A program made the translations under genes and the position numbers. From an uncultured Croceitalea sp. (lineage in GTDB: Bacteria > Bacteroidota > Bacteroidia > Flavobacteriales > Flavobacteriaceae): a stretch of DNA of 64,000 nt. The notes under the pieces are model-generated. The model searched no databases. It was given only the letters and a program-made list of their open reading frames with translations, and was not told where the DNA came from. This document shows, one piece after another, positions 62,221-64,000 of the stretch (positions are counted from its first letter, which is position 1; the number at the start of each line of letters is the position of its first letter). Location: contig CANLWK010000001.1 in the NCBI GenBank assembly GCA_947494805.1, forward strand, positions 930,001 to 994,000, read 5' to 3'.

Positions 62221-63003
62221 ATGGATAACCCAATTGGGATTTTTGACTCTGGTGTTGGTGGAACTTCCATTTGGAAAGCTATACATCAGTTGTTGCCAAA
62301 TGAACAAACTATCTATTTGGCAGATAGTAAAAATGCTCCTTACGGAGAAAAGACCAAAAATGAAATTCTTGAGTTAAGTATCAAGAATACAGAGTTCTTG
62401 CTCAATGGGAATTGTAAGTTAATTGTAGTGGCCTGCAATACAGCTACGACCAACGCGATTGATTTTTTACGTACTAGCTACAAAGTGCCCTTTATAGGTA
62501 TCGAACCTGCAATTAAACCTGCTGCTTTGCAAACCAAAACAAAGAAAGTTGGGGTGTTGGCCACTAAGGGAACCCTTTCAAGCAGCCTTTTTCATAGCAC
62601 ATCAAGGTTATATGCCGAGGGCATAGAAGTTATTGAACAAGAAGGGCAGGGCTTGGTCGAGTTGATTGAAGCAGGTAAGGTAAACTCCCAAGAAATTAAG
62701 AGTTTGCTTCAAAACTACCTACAGCCCATGCTAAAGGCAAATGTTGACTGTTTGGTATTGGGTTGCACTCATTATCCCTATTTGATCAAAACACTTCGTG
62801 AATTATTGCCCGATACTGTCAAAATTATTGATTCAGGTGAGGCGGTGGCAAGACAGACCAAAGCAGTTCTTGAAAAACATGGTATTCGAAATGTTGGTTC
62901 AAAGGTGCCCCAGGAAAATGTATTCTATTCGAACAGCGATATTTCTGTGTTGAAGGGGCTACTAGGCGAAGGAAGCCACAAAGTACAATATTTAGATTTT
63001 TAA
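62221..63003 (+). CDS. murI: Glutamate racemase
   Basis: 260 residues from ATG 62221 (MDNPIGIFDSGVGG); an upstream start at 62194 would begin inside the terminator hairpin. The two catalytic Cys residues are Cys72 in VACNTAT and Cys182 in LGCTHYP, with Asp9-Ser10 in the substrate pocket. It makes D-glutamate for peptidoglycan in the cytoplasm. Because the terminator is only 10 bp upstream of the ATG, either the terminator leaks or the promoter lies within or before it. Confidence 0.95.
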   Translation: MDNPIGIFDSGVGGTSIWKAIHQLLPNEQTIYLADSKNAPYGEKTKNEILELSIKNTEFLLNGNCKLIVVACNTATTNAIDFLRTSYKVPFIGIEPAIKPAALQTKTKKVGVLATKGTLSSSLFHSTSRLYAEGIEVIEQEGQGLVELIEAGKVNSQEIKSLLQNYLQPMLKANVDCLVLGCTHYPYLIKTLRELLPDTVKIIDSGEAVARQTKAVLEKHGIRNVGSKVPQENVFYSNSDISVLKGLLGEGSHKVQYLDF

Positions 63004-63027
63004 GCACCTCATTCCAGAAAGCTAAAA

Positions 63028-63522
63028 CTAGCCTTTCCGTAGATAGGTCAAATACGTAAAATCATATTTGTGCAGGTCGTCTTTTGGGTGGTATTCTTCA
63101 TACACCAATTCCCATATGTCGTCATTGATTTCTGGAAAAAACGTATCTGCCTTAACTTCGGCATGTACACGTGTCAGTTCTATTTTAGTTGCAATGGACA
63201 TGGCCTGTTTGTATATTTGGCCACCACCAATTATGTATACCTGTCGATCGTTTTTAGTGTAGGCAACGGCATCTTCAAGTGAGTGTTTGATGATACAATC
63301 AAATTTTGGTTGATAAGCGCTATCTCTTGTGATGACAATATGTTCACGATTGGGCAACGCTTTAGGGAAGCTCTCCAATGTCTTTCGTCCCATGATAATT
63401 TTATGTCCGGTTGTCAGTTGTTTAAACCTTTTGAAGTCATCGGGTAAGTGCCATGGTAAATCGTTGTTAATACCAAGTGCATTGTTTTCTGCTGCTGCAG
63501 CTATGATGGTGAGTTCGTTCAC
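63028..63522 (-). CDS. folA: Dihydrofolate reductase
   Basis: 164 residues starting at a GTG (63522). Family motifs: ELTIIAAAAENNALG, NDLPWHLPDDFKRFK (Asp and Trp of the substrate site), KIIMGRKTLESFPKALPNRE, and VYIIGGGQIYKQAM with the NADPH Gly-Gly. It reduces dihydrofolate to tetrahydrofolate. The GTG overlaps the stop of the upstream 2TM gene by 4 bp (GTGA), so translation is coupled. It is convergent with murI, 24 bp apart. Confidence 0.95.
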   Translation of the reverse strand: MNELTIIAAAAENNALGINNDLPWHLPDDFKRFKQLTTGHKIIMGRKTLESFPKALPNREHIVITRDSAYQPKFDCIIKHSLEDAVAYTKNDRQVYIIGGGQIYKQAMSIATKIELTRVHAEVKADTFFPEINDDIWELVYEEYHPKDDLHKYDFTYLTYLRKG

Positions 63523-63908
63523 TCCTCTTTTTTTTTGTTGACTTTTGAAAGCGGGAAATCCGTTTCAATCTCTTTTTGAATTTCTGAAATACGCTGTTTT
63601 TGTTTGGCTACCAGTTTTTCACGTTGGCTCCTTTCCCAATCTTTTCCCATAAAACGATACGTCACAAATACGTTAAAGGCATGAACAACAAATAAGAACG
63701 CCCAAACCGTAATTGCCCAGATAAACCAATCGTACTGTTCTTGATACTTTAAAATCTTATTGATAAGAACCAAAAAAATACTGCCTATCAAGAATATCAC
63801 AAAATGTGAAAACAAACGTTTCTTCTGCTTTATACGTTGCTGTGCATTTTCGAGCAATTCGTGTTGTTCTTGGTCAACTTCAGTTTTAGCTTTGTTCTTA
63901 AAAAACAT
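63519..63908 (-). CDS. 2TM domain protein
   Basis: 129 residues from ATG 63908 (MFFKNKAKTEVDQEQ). Two transmembrane helices lie in LFSHFVIFLIGSIFLVLINK and WFIWAITVWAFLFVVHAFNV, followed by RFMGKDWERSQREKLV and a charged tail (PF13239-like). The function is unknown; members are common in flavobacterial genomes and sometimes fused to LytTR or histidine kinase domains. Its stop overlaps the folA start by 4 bp. Confidence 0.87.
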   Translation of the reverse strand: MFFKNKAKTEVDQEQHELLENAQQRIKQKKRLFSHFVIFLIGSIFLVLINKILKYQEQYDWFIWAITVWAFLFVVHAFNVFVTYRFMGKDWERSQREKLVAKQKQRISEIQKEIETDFPLSKVNKKKEE

Positions 63909-63934
63909 TACAACTAGGTTCTTATCTTTAACAA

Positions 63935-63942
63935 CAAAGATA
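63935..63942 (-). promoter_or_regulatory. Predicted -7 box upstream of the 2TM gene
   Basis: On the minus strand TATCTTTG (63942-63935) matches TAnnTTTG and lies 26 bp before the ATG at 63908. The -33 region is only a partial TTTG match (CATTT). Confidence 0.45.
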
Positions 63943-63952
63943 AACATTGCAA

Positions 63953-64000
63953 TTAGCGCTGAAATGCAACACCTAAGAAAAAAATTTCCCGTAGTGAACC
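63953..64000 (-). CDS. Possible 3' end of an outer-membrane protein gene (runs beyond window)
   Basis: Reading the minus strand from base 64000, a frame ends LREIFFLGVAFQR before TAA (63955-63953). The alternating hydrophobic, aromatic-rich end resembles the last strand of an outer-membrane barrel, but 15 codons are too few to be sure. It could also be non-coding. Confidence 0.3.
   Translation of the reverse strand, partial: GSLREIFFLGVAFQR

Overview
The window looks like a chromosome segment of a marine-type member of the Flavobacteriaceae (Bacteroidota). Reasons: type IX secretion (T9SS) sorting domains, a PorP/SprF protein, a SusC/SusD pair, Bacteroidota promoters of the TTTG/TAnnTTTG kind, almost no Shine-Dalgarno sequences, moderately low GC, and a core block uppS-bamA-ompH-ompH-murI. 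The genus cannot be fixed from the sequence alone.

Region 1 (1-7.4 kb) holds a T9SS triad: the 3' part of a giant Calx-beta adhesin with a type B sorting domain, a PorP/SprF partner and an OmpA/PD40 protein. Region 2 (7.4-9.8 kb) holds an unusual Nramp-like transporter and an alpha/beta hydrolase. Region 3 (9.9-25.1 kb) is a sugar-utilisation locus: a GntR-type sensor regulator, SusC, SusD, a VCBS/ASPIC lipoprotein, an alpha-galactosidase, a sodium/solute symporter, and a GMC oxidoreductase with its Gluc2DH3-type small subunit. The likely flow is outer-membrane uptake, inner-membrane transport, intracellular alpha-galactoside cleavage and a membrane or periplasmic sugar oxidation branch.

Region 4 (25.2-36.1 kb) is accessory. 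Every protein gene is on the minus strand, and the region divides into regulator-plus-enzyme modules: Crp/flavodoxin/RidA; AraC/nitrilase; tandem-AraC/NTF2/YHS/SPW; sulfatase/aspartyl protease. Four diverged copies of an about 86-bp element (26901, 28960, 31692, 35288) lie 18-65 bp upstream of the first gene of each module. Next to it, downstream of tRNA-Leu and tRNA-Gly, are short hairpin repeats and a second copy of the tRNA-Leu 3' end with its terminator. This is the most novel part of the window.

Region 5 (36.2-64 kb) is conserved housekeeping: mutS, a SpoU methyltransferase, a folK-deoxynucleoside kinase fusion, sppA, a queuosine-precursor transporter, an AsmA protein, a GH3-family protein, tig-clpP-clpX, pdxJ, a CBS/ACT protein, nadK, a DUF6089 protein, uppS, bamA, two ompH/skp genes, murI and folA. 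Several start codons were moved to internal ATGs (or to GTG/TTG) on the basis of signal peptides, conserved N-termini or overlapping intergenic elements; these choices are explained in each entry.
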